Positions 16,074 to 25,400 of a DNA stretch of 64,000 nt are shown one piece after another. The notes under the pieces are model-generated. The model did no database searches. It was not told the origin of the DNA and saw only the letters and a program-made list of their open reading frames with translations. The stretch is from CAWGOF01 sp963824225 (GTDB lineage Bacteria > Acidobacteriota > Polarisedimenticolia > Polarisedimenticolales > Polarisedimenticolaceae), in contig CAWGOF010000003.1 in assembly GCA_963824225.1 (NCBI GenBank), positions 2,294,001 to 2,358,000 of the forward strand. The letters are read 5' to 3'. A program made the position numbers and the translations under genes. How positions within the stretch are numbered: position 1 is the first letter of the stretch; every line of letters starts with the position of its first letter.

Positions 16074-16837
16074 GGATCGAGGCACGCTGTCACGCGTGCT
16101 CACGACGCTACCTGCTCGACGCCGTGTTCGCCGGAACCGTGCTGCCCTGCCCGGCTTGCGGCGCGTCGGACGGTCTGCAGATCCGGCCAGCGGCAAGGCG
16201 TCCGCCGGCAAGCGCCGTTGCGCCACAGCCAGCCGCGCCGCCCAAGGTCGACGACACGGCGCCGCAGCTGCCGATCTCGCGACTCGCGACCGAGAAGGTC
16301 GACGACACCGTGCCGCGAAGGCGCCCCGTGAGCTCCCCGCAACCGCCCCCGCCGGAGATCGCGCAGCCCGTGGACGAGGAGATCGTCTGCCCGCGATGCA
16401 AGTTGCACTTCTCTCCTGGCCGCTCGGAGCCCGCGGTCGATGAAGCCGCTCGTCGAACCGTCCTCGTCGTCGAAGACCAGGAGCTGTTCCGCGAGATCGC
16501 CTGCGATGCGCTCGCGCCACGGTTCGAGGTGAAGGCGGCTGCCGATCTGGCCGGCGCACGAACGCACCTGGCGCGGGGCTCGATCGACCTGATCGTCCTC
16601 GACCCCAAGCTCGACCACGGCGAGTCCGGAGTCGACCTGCTGCGCGATCTACCCGCGCGCCATTGCCCGGTCGTGATCTACACCGACCAGTACGAGTCCG
16701 AGACCTACGGCGAGTCCTGGGAACGCCTGCGTCAACTCGGGGCGGACGACCTCGTGGTCAAGGGACTGCACTCCGGCGAATCCTTGGTGCGCAAGGTGCG
16801 CGAGCTACTCGGGGAGCACTGGACCGAGGACGAGTGA
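16070..16837 (+). CDS. Zinc-ribbon response regulator (ribbon-linker-receiver)
   Basis: 255 residues. An N-terminal zinc ribbon (Cys7, Cys10, Cys27, Cys30; the MJ0042-like CHAC and CPAC pattern), a Pro-rich linker with a repeated KVDDT motif at about 59 and 76, another CPRC (107-110), then a CheY-like receiver from about 130: VLVVEDQELF acidic pocket, phospho-acceptor Asp178 in LIVLDPKL, Thr in VIYTDQY and Lys in LVVKGL. There is no output domain after the receiver, so the ribbon is the probable output or localisation module. ATG overlaps the M23 stop (ATGA), so it is coupled to a peptidoglycan hydrolase. Confidence 0.88.
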   Translation: MRIEARCHACSRRYLLDAVFAGTVLPCPACGASDGLQIRPAARRPPASAVAPQPAAPPKVDDTAPQLPISRLATEKVDDTVPRRRPVSSPQPPPPEIAQPVDEEIVCPRCKLHFSPGRSEPAVDEAARRTVLVVEDQELFREIACDALAPRFEVKAAADLAGARTHLARGSIDLIVLDPKLDHGESGVDLLRDLPARHCPVVIYTDQYESETYGESWERLRQLGADDLVVKGLHSGESLVRKVRELLGEHWTEDE

Positions 16838-16859
16838 GCGACGCGGGTTCGTACTCGTC

Positions 16860-17594
16860 TCAGAACCGGAACGCCAGACCGAAATAGCCCGACGCACCTC
16901 CGAGCTCGATCGACTCGAGCGACGCCAGCTCACCGTCCAGGCTGTCATCGGCCCACGTGTAGCGCCCCTCGAACACGAGGTGGAAGTTCGGCTGGACGGG
17001 AAGCTCGACCCCGGCGAGCGCGCCGTACTGGAACGTCTCCCCGTCTTCCGAGAAGTGGTCGGAGAACACGAACGGATCGTTCGGGTCCGAGCTGTCTACG
17101 AAGTCTCCGAACTCGTCGTAGTCCCAGAAGTTGACACCTGCCGAAGCGCCGATGTACCAGACCGGCTTGAGCACGTGGACCCCGCCCGGGCGCGTCCGGT
17201 ACCGCCCGCCAGGGAGCAATCGCAGGTCGATCGACAGCGCCATCGTCTCGAGCTCCGTGTCGTGGTAGATCGCGAAGCCGTCTTGGTCGACGAAATCCCG
17301 AGCCGCGGACAGCTCGATCTCGTGGAAGAAGTCGGCGTCGAACCCGATCTCGAACGTGTTGGACACGCTCGACACGTAGCTCACGCCGAACACGTCGCCA
17401 TCGAGGTCGTCGGCTTCGAGCGTGAACTGATTCTCGACGTCGGTCCACAGCGGGCCGCCTCCGGTCGGGAAGAACCAGCCGAACCGCAGCTCGAACGCGT
17501 TTCTCGGGGGGCGGCGCCCGGCGGCCTCGGACAGGCTCGGAAGCGTAACGAGCGCGAGTGCGGTAGCGACGGCAATGCGGGTGACCTTGCCCAT
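16860..17594 (-). CDS. Outer-membrane beta-barrel protein (OmpW/porin-like size)
   Basis: 244 residues. Signal peptide of about 24 residues (VATALALVTLPSLSEA), then alternating amphipathic strands: NAFELRFGWFFPTGGG, VFGVSYVSSVSNTFEIGFDADFF, WYIGASAGVNFWDYDEFGD, LVFEGRYTWADD, and a final GYFGLAFRF whose terminal Phe is the C-terminal signal recognised by BAM. This fits an 8-10-strand barrel. Periplasmic or surface loops are Asp-rich, which may bind cations. Start ATG 17594 with GGAG upstream. A sigma-54-type promoter lies 57 bp upstream and a terminator for the OmpA gene lies further out. Confidence 0.82.
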   Translation of the reverse strand: MGKVTRIAVATALALVTLPSLSEAAGRRPPRNAFELRFGWFFPTGGGPLWTDVENQFTLEADDLDGDVFGVSYVSSVSNTFEIGFDADFFHEIELSAARDFVDQDGFAIYHDTELETMALSIDLRLLPGGRYRTRPGGVHVLKPVWYIGASAGVNFWDYDEFGDFVDSSDPNDPFVFSDHFSEDGETFQYGALAGVELPVQPNFHLVFEGRYTWADDSLDGELASLESIELGGASGYFGLAFRF

Positions 17595-17650
17595 GATGAC
17601 TCCGTTCGCGGCCCCCCGGGCGGCCTGGGAGTCGCGTGAGCCTTGGGAGA

Positions 17651-17665
17651 GCAAGGGCCGCGCCA
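17651..17665 (-). promoter_or_regulatory. Sigma-54-type promoter in front of the beta-barrel gene
   Basis: On the minus strand: TGGCGCGGCCCTTGCT, one mismatch to TGGCAC-N5-TTGCW, with GG and GC exactly 10 bp apart. The predicted start near 17639 leaves a 45-base leader containing the ribosome binding site of the gene starting at 17594. The site is intergenic, downstream of the OmpA terminator. Confidence 0.52.
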
Positions 17666-17750
17666 GGAGCCGGCCGCGGGAGCACGAGGCGCCAGGAGCC
17701 GCGGATGTCCCCCGCACAGGACGGGGCGACGCTCGTCGGGGACAGCCGGA

Positions 17751-17790
17751 AAGAAAACGGCCGGGTCAGTTTTTCACCGGACCCGGCCGT
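17751..17790 (-). terminator. Intrinsic terminator of the OmpA-family gene
   Basis: Perfect 11-bp stem (ACGGCCGGGTC and its complement at 17757-17767 and 17780-17790) with a 12-base loop. On the minus strand the stem is followed by TTTTCTT. It lies 29 bp after the stop of the gene at 17819. Confidence 0.82.
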
Positions 17791-17818
17791 CAGATACGCG
17801 AATCGAAAGGGTCGCCAG

Positions 17819-18472
17819 CTACTCGAGAACCTTCACCACCACACGGCGGTTCTGGGCCCGACCGTCGGACGTCTTGTTGTCGGCGACCGGCGCCTGCTCA
17901 CCGCGAGAGATCACGTTGATCGCGTGGAGCGGGATCCCACCCTCGAACAGGTAGTTCCGCACCGCCATCGCGCGCTGCTCTCCGAGGGACAGATTGTACG
18001 CCTCGGTGCCCGTGTTGTCGGTATGGCCTTCGATCTCGACATAGACGGCCTTGTTGTACGCCTTGACCTTCGCGATCAGGTCGTCGAGAAGGGCTGCGGC
18101 GTCGGACGGAATCTTCGCCTGGTTGAACGAGAACTTGACCTTGTCGTTCGACAGGGTCACCTCGTAGAGCAGCTTGCCCTTGATCGCCTTGTCGGCCATC
18201 ACTGACGCCTGGTCCGCACGGGTCATCGCGCCTTGACCGATCTCGGTTGCACGATCGGCCTTGCTGTCGACCGCTGCCAACCGCGAGTCCGTCTCGTCCT
18301 TGAGATCGCGAACGCGCCGCTCGTTCTCTTCGATACCCGACTCGGCTTCGGATATCCGCGTATCGGTTTCCGCGACGTTCTTACGGAAGAGCTTCTTGCT
18401 CACGCAGCCCGTCGACGCGACGACAGCCAGTACCACACCGATCGCGACCAGCCCTGTCCTTGCAGTCCGCAT
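17819..18472 (-). CDS. OmpA-family lipoprotein (Pal-like) with coiled-coil stalk
   Basis: 217 residues. Lipobox ASTGC with acylated Cys23, a heptad-rich Lpp-like coiled coil at about 30-95 (ETDTRISEAESGIEENERR), then an OmpA C-terminal domain at about 105-216 with the peptidoglycan-binding signature GHTDNTGTEAYNLSLGEQRA and NRRVVVKV at the end. Expected to tether the outer membrane to peptidoglycan. Strong start: AAGGAGAACGT before ATG. Ends in a clear intrinsic terminator, so it is monocistronic. Confidence 0.92.
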   Translation of the reverse strand: MRTARTGLVAIGVVLAVVASTGCVSKKLFRKNVAETDTRISEAESGIEENERRVRDLKDETDSRLAAVDSKADRATEIGQGAMTRADQASVMADKAIKGKLLYEVTLSNDKVKFSFNQAKIPSDAAALLDDLIAKVKAYNKAVYVEIEGHTDNTGTEAYNLSLGEQRAMAVRNYLFEGGIPLHAINVISRGEQAPVADNKTSDGRAQNRRVVVKVLE

Positions 18473-18639
18473 ACGTTCTCCTTGCCCTCCAGTCCCGAGT
18501 CGCCTGGCGGCCCTACTCTAGACTGTCAAGCCCCTGTCTCGCAACGGTCGAACCGCGCCGGAGCCCGCGCGTGCCTCAGGCGGGGCTGTGTGCGTGCAGC
18601 GGTAACTCCCGAGCGGATCGAACAAACGACCCGAGGCGC

Positions 18640-18669
18640 TTGACGTAGGTCCGGCGTTTCCCCTATATA
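18640..18669 (+). promoter_or_regulatory. Sigma-70-type promoter for the EF-hand barrel gene
   Basis: TTGACG at 18640-18645, an 18-bp spacer, TATATA at 18664-18669. It lies about 50 bp before the ATG at 18721, in the gap between divergent genes. The AT-rich box stands out against the surrounding GC-rich sequence. Confidence 0.65.
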
Positions 18670-18720
18670 TGGCGTCTTTTGCGCGGGCGGGTCCGAGACA
18701 CACGCGAAGGTGGGCGCTCC

Positions 18721-20004
18721 ATGATGGTCAAACGCTCGGTCCTCGTCGCCGCGTTCGTGGTGGCCGTCGCCGTCGGGCCGGCGCTCGTCGCTCAGGAAAC
18801 GCCGCCCCCTCCGCCGACGCCGCCCGTTGCAATCGACGACAGCGCCGAAAAACCGAAGAGCAAGGCCCCGTTCGGCCTGTACGTCGGGGCAGGCTACGGC
18901 TCCGCCTCGGCCGACGACCTGGATCTGTCGAACTCGACGCTGAGCTCGCACGTGGTGTCGACGACCTTCTCCATGGACGAGAATTCCTACGCCCAGGCTG
19001 CCGTCGGCTGGCACTTGGGCAACAACCGAGGCGACTTCCGCCTGGTGTTCAACGGCTACAGCGAGGACAGCTTCGAGGTCACATCGAGCGGATCGGCGGG
19101 ACAGGTGCAGGTTCCGCTGGGGTCGAATCAGCCGCAGTTCAACGACAACCTGCCGTGGTGGGACCTGACGATCTCGAACGGGCGATTGACCGCCGTTCGC
19201 ACGCCCCAGAGCTGGACACCCGGCCTCGATCTGAACGGCAACCAGGTGATCGACCCGGACGAGCCCGCGAACAGCGACACGAACCGCAACGGCCTCGTCG
19301 ATTTCGGCGAACAGACGGCGTTGCCGCCGGACCTGACGATCGATCGCCCGTTTTCGGACAATCTGCAGAATCGGGCCCAGCACTGGGACGCGCTGTACGG
19401 CAACAGCTGGGGTCCGCGCACCTTCCGCGGCCGCTGGTGGGCCGGGCTGCGGTACTTCCAGTACGACGGCAACGTGGTCGGAACGGGCTGGTTGGCGACG
19501 AACACGCCGGGCTACGGTTTCACGGACGGATCGTTCCTGCACGTGCTCAACTACAACCAGAAGACCACGGGCGGCGGGGCGACCGCGTCGCTCGAGGTCC
19601 AGTTCCGGTTCTTCCGCGAGCGTCTCGCGCTGTTCGCGATGGGGCAAGCTGCATTCGTCGTGCTGAGCCTGGACATCGATACCGGACCGTTCTTCACGAT
19701 CGCCCAGGACGACACCGGTGCGGACATCCCGGCGGCGGCTCAGCTGACGGAGAGCGTGAGCAAGAGCACGTGGCAGAACACGTTCGAAGGCGGCGTGCGC
19801 TATCGGTTCAACTCGCGCGAGGCGAAGGGGATCGAGCTCGAGCTCGTGTACAACGTGACCGGGTACCTCGACGCCGTGCTGTTGCCCACGTCGCTGCGAA
19901 TCCCGACCAACAGTCAAGAGGCGCGCTTCGGCACCTCGGCGATCTTCCGTACGCAGGATCTCGTGTACGACGCGTGGCGCGCCGGCATCTCGTTCCAGTT
20001 CTGA
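18721..20004 (+). CDS. Outer-membrane protein with a pair of EF-hand-like calcium loops
   Basis: 427 residues. Signal peptide of about 24 residues, a Pro-rich stretch (TPPPPPTPP), then a predicted beta-barrel (FGLYVGAGYGSASADD, WWAGLRYFQYDGN, ASLEVQFRFFRERLALF, final WRAGISFQF with C-terminal Phe). Between strands sit two 12-residue loops with EF-hand spacing: DLNGNQVIDPDE at 170-181 and DTNRNGLVDFGE at 186-197, each with acidic or Asn ligands at positions 1, 3, 5, 9 and 12. The pair resembles dockerin-type or calcium-binding repeats set in an exposed loop. No named family is recognised. A single promoter precedes it; it converges with aroA. Confidence 0.78.
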   Translation: MMVKRSVLVAAFVVAVAVGPALVAQETPPPPPTPPVAIDDSAEKPKSKAPFGLYVGAGYGSASADDLDLSNSTLSSHVVSTTFSMDENSYAQAAVGWHLGNNRGDFRLVFNGYSEDSFEVTSSGSAGQVQVPLGSNQPQFNDNLPWWDLTISNGRLTAVRTPQSWTPGLDLNGNQVIDPDEPANSDTNRNGLVDFGEQTALPPDLTIDRPFSDNLQNRAQHWDALYGNSWGPRTFRGRWWAGLRYFQYDGNVVGTGWLATNTPGYGFTDGSFLHVLNYNQKTTGGGATASLEVQFRFFRERLALFAMGQAAFVVLSLDIDTGPFFTIAQDDTGADIPAAAQLTESVSKSTWQNTFEGGVRYRFNSREAKGIELELVYNVTGYLDAVLLPTSLRIPTNSQEARFGTSAIFRTQDLVYDAWRAGISFQF

Positions 20005-20019
20005 GACCCACGCGCTCGG

Positions 20020-21318
20020 TCAATTGCGGAGTCGGTCGAGCTGGCTCCAGAACGCCGGGTTCGACTTGCGAACGCAGTCCGCATCGTCGATCGTGATCCC
20101 GTCGATGCGCAGGCCGGCGACGGCGAACGCCATCGCGATCCGATGATCGGCGGCGGTTTCGATCGGCCCACCGGACAGTCCTGCGCGCGCCGGCGGGGTC
20201 ACGCGCAATCGATCGGCGTGGGCCTCGACCCGGCAGCCCAACCGGTGCAGGTTGCGCGCCACGACCGCGAGCCGATCGGACTCCTTGTGTCGCAGGTGGC
20301 TCAATCCGCGCAGCTCGGACGTCCCGTCGGCGAACGCACAGACGACGGCCAGGGTCGGCGCCAGGTCCGGCGCCTCGACCAGGTCGACGTCGAGCGGACG
20401 GAGCCCGTCTCCGCCTTCGACCTCGATCCAGTCCGGTCCGGTCGTGCACCGGCACCCCGCGCGACTGAGGAGCGGGCCGCAGCGGGCGTCGGGCTGAGCG
20501 CTCTCCGGATCGAGGCCCTCGACCCGCACGCGTCCGCCGACGACGGCGGCAGCGGCCAGGAAGTAGCTCGCGGTCGAATGGTCGCCCTCGACGCGGAACT
20601 CGCGGCCGATCGTGACCTGCGGCTCGACGCGCCAGGCCGCCGGCCCGCGTCTGGCGACGCGTGCGCCGAACGCCTCGAGCGCACGGATCGTCAGCTCGAC
20701 GTAGGGCAACGATACGTGCGGCGGAGCGAGGGTCAGGTCGAGCCCGCGTTCGAGGCCCGGCGCGAGGAGAAGGAGCGCGCTCGCGAACTGACTGCTCGTT
20801 CCGCCGGGCAGAACGAGCGCGCCCCCGGTCGGGCGCGGTCCGCCGGCGATTGCGGGCAGGCCCCGCCCGGCGCGTCCGGAAAGCGTTACGTCCCCGCCGA
20901 GCGCGACGAGAGCGCGCGCGAGATCGTCGAGCGGTCGCTCGCGAAGGCGGGGCGAGCCGTCGAGCACGGAGGACGTCGTGCCGAGCGTGGCGACCGCGAG
21001 CAGGAACCGCATCGACGTGCCGGAGTCGTGCAGGGCGATCTGCGCGCCGCCCGGCACCGCACCTGCCGCGCCACTCACGCGCAAGGCATCGCCGGCTGCG
21101 GTCGCGTCGATCCCCAACGCACGCAGCCCTTCGACGGTCACCGTCGTATCGTCCGCACGCAGCGCTCCCACGACGGTACTCGGGCCCTCGGAGAGCGCGG
21201 CCAGGATGAGCGCCCGGTGCGTCGCGCTCTTCGAGCCGGGAGCTCGCAGCACGGCATCGAGCGCGCGCGCGACCGGAAGGATCCTGCGGGAGGCCATCCC
21301 GCCGCAGTGTAGTATCAT
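20020..21318 (-). CDS. aroA: 3-phosphoshikimate 1-carboxyvinyltransferase (EPSP synthase)
   Basis: Transfers enolpyruvate from PEP to shikimate 3-phosphate in the cytoplasmic shikimate pathway. Landmarks: PGSKSATHRALI (substrate Lys/Ser/Arg), DSGTSMRFLL, GTSSQFASALLL, LRHKESDRL and the late DHRIAMAFAVAG. 432 residues, normal for the family. The ATG at 21318 has GAGGT 4 bp upstream; ATG 21297 (MASRRILP) is also in line with relatives. No other aromatic-pathway gene is adjacent. The gene diverges from the TPR gene at 21369, leaving a 50-bp shared control region. Confidence 0.95.
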   Translation of the reverse strand: MILHCGGMASRRILPVARALDAVLRAPGSKSATHRALILAALSEGPSTVVGALRADDTTVTVEGLRALGIDATAAGDALRVSGAAGAVPGGAQIALHDSGTSMRFLLAVATLGTTSSVLDGSPRLRERPLDDLARALVALGGDVTLSGRAGRGLPAIAGGPRPTGGALVLPGGTSSQFASALLLLAPGLERGLDLTLAPPHVSLPYVELTIRALEAFGARVARRGPAAWRVEPQVTIGREFRVEGDHSTASYFLAAAAVVGGRVRVEGLDPESAQPDARCGPLLSRAGCRCTTGPDWIEVEGGDGLRPLDVDLVEAPDLAPTLAVVCAFADGTSELRGLSHLRHKESDRLAVVARNLHRLGCRVEAHADRLRVTPPARAGLSGGPIETAADHRIAMAFAVAGLRIDGITIDDADCVRKSNPAFWSQLDRLRN

Positions 21319-21368
21319 TCTGACCTCGTGAGCCGCGCCGCCGGGGGGCGGCGACGGTCCAGGTGCCC

Positions 21369-22409
21369 ATGACCCGACGCCCGCTGCAGCGCCTCGTGGC
21401 CCGGGCGCTCGGGTTCTCGGCGCTCGGAATCTCCGCTCTCGTCGCCGGTAGCGTCAATCAGGAGCAGGCGCTGCGCTTTGCGGCCGACATGGCCGTCCAG
21501 GGGAGCTGGCGCGAGGCCCAGTATCGCTGGCGACAAATCGCCGCCGTCGACCCGGACAATGCGAACGTGACAAACAATCTGGCTGTCGCCGCGGAGGTCG
21601 CGGGACGGTTCGACGAAGCGCTCGAGCTGTATGCCCAGGCCGTGTCGCGATCGGGTGGCGACGGTAGGATCGCGTTGAACCAGGCCCGGGCGCAGCGCTT
21701 GCGCGACGAGATTCGACGGGCATCGACCGAGGCCCCGGACGCCGGAGCGGCGCCCGCCGTTACCGCACCGCCGATCTCCGCCGACCGCTCGAAGGGCGGT
21801 AAGCCCGTCGAGGTCCAGATCGGAGTCCCGATCGCTCCACCGATCGACATCGAGCCCATGGAGTCGGTGCTCGTAGCGAGCTTCCTGGCCCAGGAGAGCT
21901 CGTTTCTGGACATCAATCGCGAGCTCGTGCGACTCCTGCGCGGCGAGTTCCGCAAGCGCACGCGGCTCAACGTGATCGATGCCGTGCCCCCGCCCGCGGT
22001 CCCCGAGCAGCGTCCCGACGACCTGGTCACGAACGCCGAGTTCTGGAAGCACCTGGGGCGAGAGTACGACGCCGATCTGATCGTGTCGGGCGCCGTCCAG
22101 TTCACGCGTCGCGACGTCTCGGGGTTCCGCGACGTGGACATCGTGGATCCGATGACCGGGCAGAAGGTGCGCCGGACCCAGTTCGTCGAGGAGGAGGAGT
22201 TCACGTACGCCGTGGACGTGTTCTTTCTCGACGGCGCGACGGGAGCGCTGCTGAACCGCGATCGGGTTCGTCGCGGGGTGACGTTCCGCGGTCTGATGAA
22301 CGACCCGATCCATGCGTTCTACGAGATCGGCGAGTCGATCGGGGCCGAGGTGATGTCGGCGGTGGTCGCCCGCATCCGCACCGAGACCCGCACGATCTTC
22401 CGCAAGTAG
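21369..22409 (+). CDS. TPR-containing exported protein upstream of the protease-barrel fusion
   Basis: 346 residues. An N-terminal hydrophobic segment (ALGFSALGISALVAG) suggests export or anchoring. Residues about 35-110 form TPR-like helices (WREAQYRWRQIAAVDPDNANVTNNLAVAAEVAGRFDEALELY). After a Pro/Ala linker a second domain (about 155-345) contains SVLVASFLAQESSFLDINRELVRLLRGEF, YDADLIVSGAVQF and the YAVDVFFLDGATGALLNRDR strands, resembling the nucleotide-free Rossmann-like fold of CsgG/LpoB-type outer-membrane accessory proteins, though the match is weak. It precedes the 1009-residue fusion by 11 bp, so the two are probably one operon. Function unknown. Confidence 0.75.
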   Translation: MTRRPLQRLVARALGFSALGISALVAGSVNQEQALRFAADMAVQGSWREAQYRWRQIAAVDPDNANVTNNLAVAAEVAGRFDEALELYAQAVSRSGGDGRIALNQARAQRLRDEIRRASTEAPDAGAAPAVTAPPISADRSKGGKPVEVQIGVPIAPPIDIEPMESVLVASFLAQESSFLDINRELVRLLRGEFRKRTRLNVIDAVPPPAVPEQRPDDLVTNAEFWKHLGREYDADLIVSGAVQFTRRDVSGFRDVDIVDPMTGQKVRRTQFVEEEEFTYAVDVFFLDGATGALLNRDRVRRGVTFRGLMNDPIHAFYEIGESIGAEVMSAVVARIRTETRTIFRK

Positions 22410-22420
22410 GGGCACCTCGC

Positions 22421-25400
22421 ATGCCGGACACCGCACTTCCCTTGCAACGAGGCCGCGGCCGGCGCGCCGCCGTCGTGCTCGCGGTCGGGATCGTCGTGGC
22501 GAGCGTCCCCGCCGCGGCGCAGTACTTTGGCAAGAACAAGATCACGTACGAGCGGTTCGATTGGAAGGTCTACGCTGCGCCGCATTTCGACGTGCACTAC
22601 TATCCGGCGACCGAGCCGTTCCTCGAGGACATCGTCTCGTACGCCGAGAGCGCGTATCTCAAGATCAGCCGCGACCTGGACCACGAGCTCACGTTCCGCG
22701 TGCCGCTGATCACGTACAAGACGCACGGCGAGTTCCAGCAGACGAACGTCACGCTGGGGGAGGTGCCGGACTACGTCGGGGCGTTCGCCGAGCCCGTGCA
22801 GTACCGGATGGTGCTGCCGATCGATCTGCCGCCGGACAAGCTGGCCCAGCTGATCGCGCACGAGCTGACCCACATCTTCGAGTTCTCGTACTTCTTCGAA
22901 GGGTATCTGGGTCGCGCCCTCCGCGCGCAGGCGCCGGGCTGGCTGATGGAGGGCCTGGCCTCGTACCTCGGGCGCGACGAAGACAACATCGACCGCATGG
23001 TCATGCGCGACGCGGTGGTGAACAACCAAGTGCGGCCGATCGGATCGATCGGCGTCACGGACTTCCTGACCTACCGCTACGGCCATGCCGTGTTCGACTA
23101 CATCGAGCAGGAGCACGGGGTCGAGGGCCTGCGCACGTTCCTGTTCGAGTTCAAGAAGGTCGTGCTGACCGGGAACCTGCCCAAGGCGATCAAGGAATCG
23201 TTCGGGTACGAGATCGACGAGTTCGACCGCCGGTTCATCCGCTATTTACGGCGCAAGTACGTGCCGGTGCTGCTGGAGAAGAAATCGCCCGACGACTACG
23301 GTCCGGCGCTGGCCGAGCCCAAGCTCCGGCGCGTCCCGAGCTTCTCCCCGACCCTCTCGCCCTCGGGCGAGCTCGTCGCCGTGCTCGCCGTGCCGAAGAT
23401 GGAGGTCGATCTGCTCGTCCTGTCGGCCGAAGGCGGCAAGCAGATCCGCAACGTCACGAAGGGCTGGACCAACGACTACGGGCAGCTCGTCGCCGAGGCG
23501 TTCTCCGGGAAGCGCGACCTGTCGTGGTCCCCCGTGGCCGATCACGTCGCCGTGTTCGTGCGTCGTGAGAACAAGTGGCCTCTGCGTGTGTTCGACGCCC
23601 TGTCGGGCAAAACGCTGCACGACATCGTGTTCGACGACATCGTGGGATGCGCGAGCCCGGCGTTCTCGCCCGACGGGCGGCGCGTCGCGTTCGAGGGCAA
23701 CCGCAACGGCGTCGTCGACCTGTTCGAGGTCGACCTCGAGACGCGCGTGGTGCGCAATCTGACGCAGGACGACTTCTTCGACGCCAACCCGTGGTACAGC
23801 GCCGACGGACGAACACTCTTGTACAACCGGCGCATCGGCTCGTACTGGAAGCTGTTCACGGTCGACCTGGCGGACCCCGCGAAGAAGACGCAGCTGACGT
23901 TCGGTCCGTCGAGTGACATCCAGCCGTCGTTCTCGCGCGATGGGAACGCCGTGTATTTCTCGTCTGACCGCAACGAATACGGGGTGTTCAACCTGTACGC
24001 CCTGGACCTGACGACCGGCGCAACTCGGCAGTACACGGACGTCGTCGGAGGCTGCTTCAGCCCGGTCGAGATGATCGGCGGCGACGGCCAGCCCGCGCTG
24101 GTGTACGGCGCGTTCTACGAGGGCACATTCCGGCTGTACCGCATGCCGCTGCGCGCACCCGAGCGCACGATCGACGTCGCCGAGTCGCAGGAAGCGACGA
24201 CCGAGGCCGAGCCGTACGAGCCGCCGATCCGCCTCACGACCGACGAGAGCAAGAAGGAGCGCTACCAGTCGCGGTGGGACATCGATGCCCCGTCGATCGG
24301 CGTCGGTGTCACGGACGACGGGACGTTCCTCGGCAACGTCGACGTGCGGTTCTCCGATCTCCTGGGCGACCAGCGCGCGATCGTCTCCGCGGCGACGGTC
24401 GAGCAGTACCAGTCGTACTACGGGACGTACATCAACCTGAGGCGGCGCTGGGACTGGGGCGCGACGGTCTACCAATACTCCGACTTCTTCTACGACCAGT
24501 TCTCGGGCGGACGCGGGCAGCGACGGTACAAGGCCACCGGTGGAAACGTGTTCGCTCAGTACCCGTTCAACCGGTACTACCGGTTCGAGATCGAGACCGG
24601 CATCGTCGATTCGAGCTTGAACCAGCTCGTCGCCACGAACGAGTTCGGCCAACCGGTCTTCGCCCAGACCGAGGACCTCTCGGGCTTCGTGTCGACCGGG
24701 ATCGTGGGCGACACGACGCGGTACCAGCAGTTCGGCCCGTTCCAGGGCAAGCGGTTCGAGTTCGCCGTGCGGTTCGCCCCGAGCATCTCGGGCGACTTCG
24801 ACGGGAACCTGCTCGAGTATCGGGCCGATTTCCGCGCGTACAAGCAGCTGACCCGCCGCTCGACCTTGGCCTGGCGCCTGGGCACAGTATGGAACACTGG
24901 CGACCGGCAGAACACGTACGGGTTCGGCGGGGTCAATCAGCTGCGCGGCTACGACTACCGCGATTTCTCGGGCTCGCGGATCGTGTGGTCGAACCTCGAG
25001 CTGCGGTTCCCGCTGGTCGACGAGCTGCGGTTCCCGATCTTCCCGCTCTACGGAATCCGCGGGTTCTTCTTCCTCGACGTCGGCGCCGCGTGGTTCGACG
25101 AGAAGGCGGTCGGTGCGGGTTTCGTCGGAAACGACCCGTGGTACGACCCGCTGTTCGGCGTCATCCGCGCCGACTACAGCCAGGGACCGCCGGTGCTGAT
25201 CCCGTTCGACTTCTGGGACTCGGAGAACGGCCAGCTGCAGGACGGGCGTGGGTCGTACGGTGTGGGGTTCCAGTTCTTCTTCCTCGGCGGGCTGCAGTTC
25301 AACTGGATCTGGGCCTGGCGGATGGACCACACGCAGTACATGTACACGGTCAGCTCGCTCGGGCTCATCGACCTGTCCCAGCCACCCGTCCCGGTCACAC

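Noticed and set aside
17757..17790. The OmpA-downstream inverted repeat as an activator site for the sigma-54 site at 17651
   Set aside because: It is followed by a T-rich tract on the minus strand and lies just after a stop codon, so a terminator is the simpler explanation.
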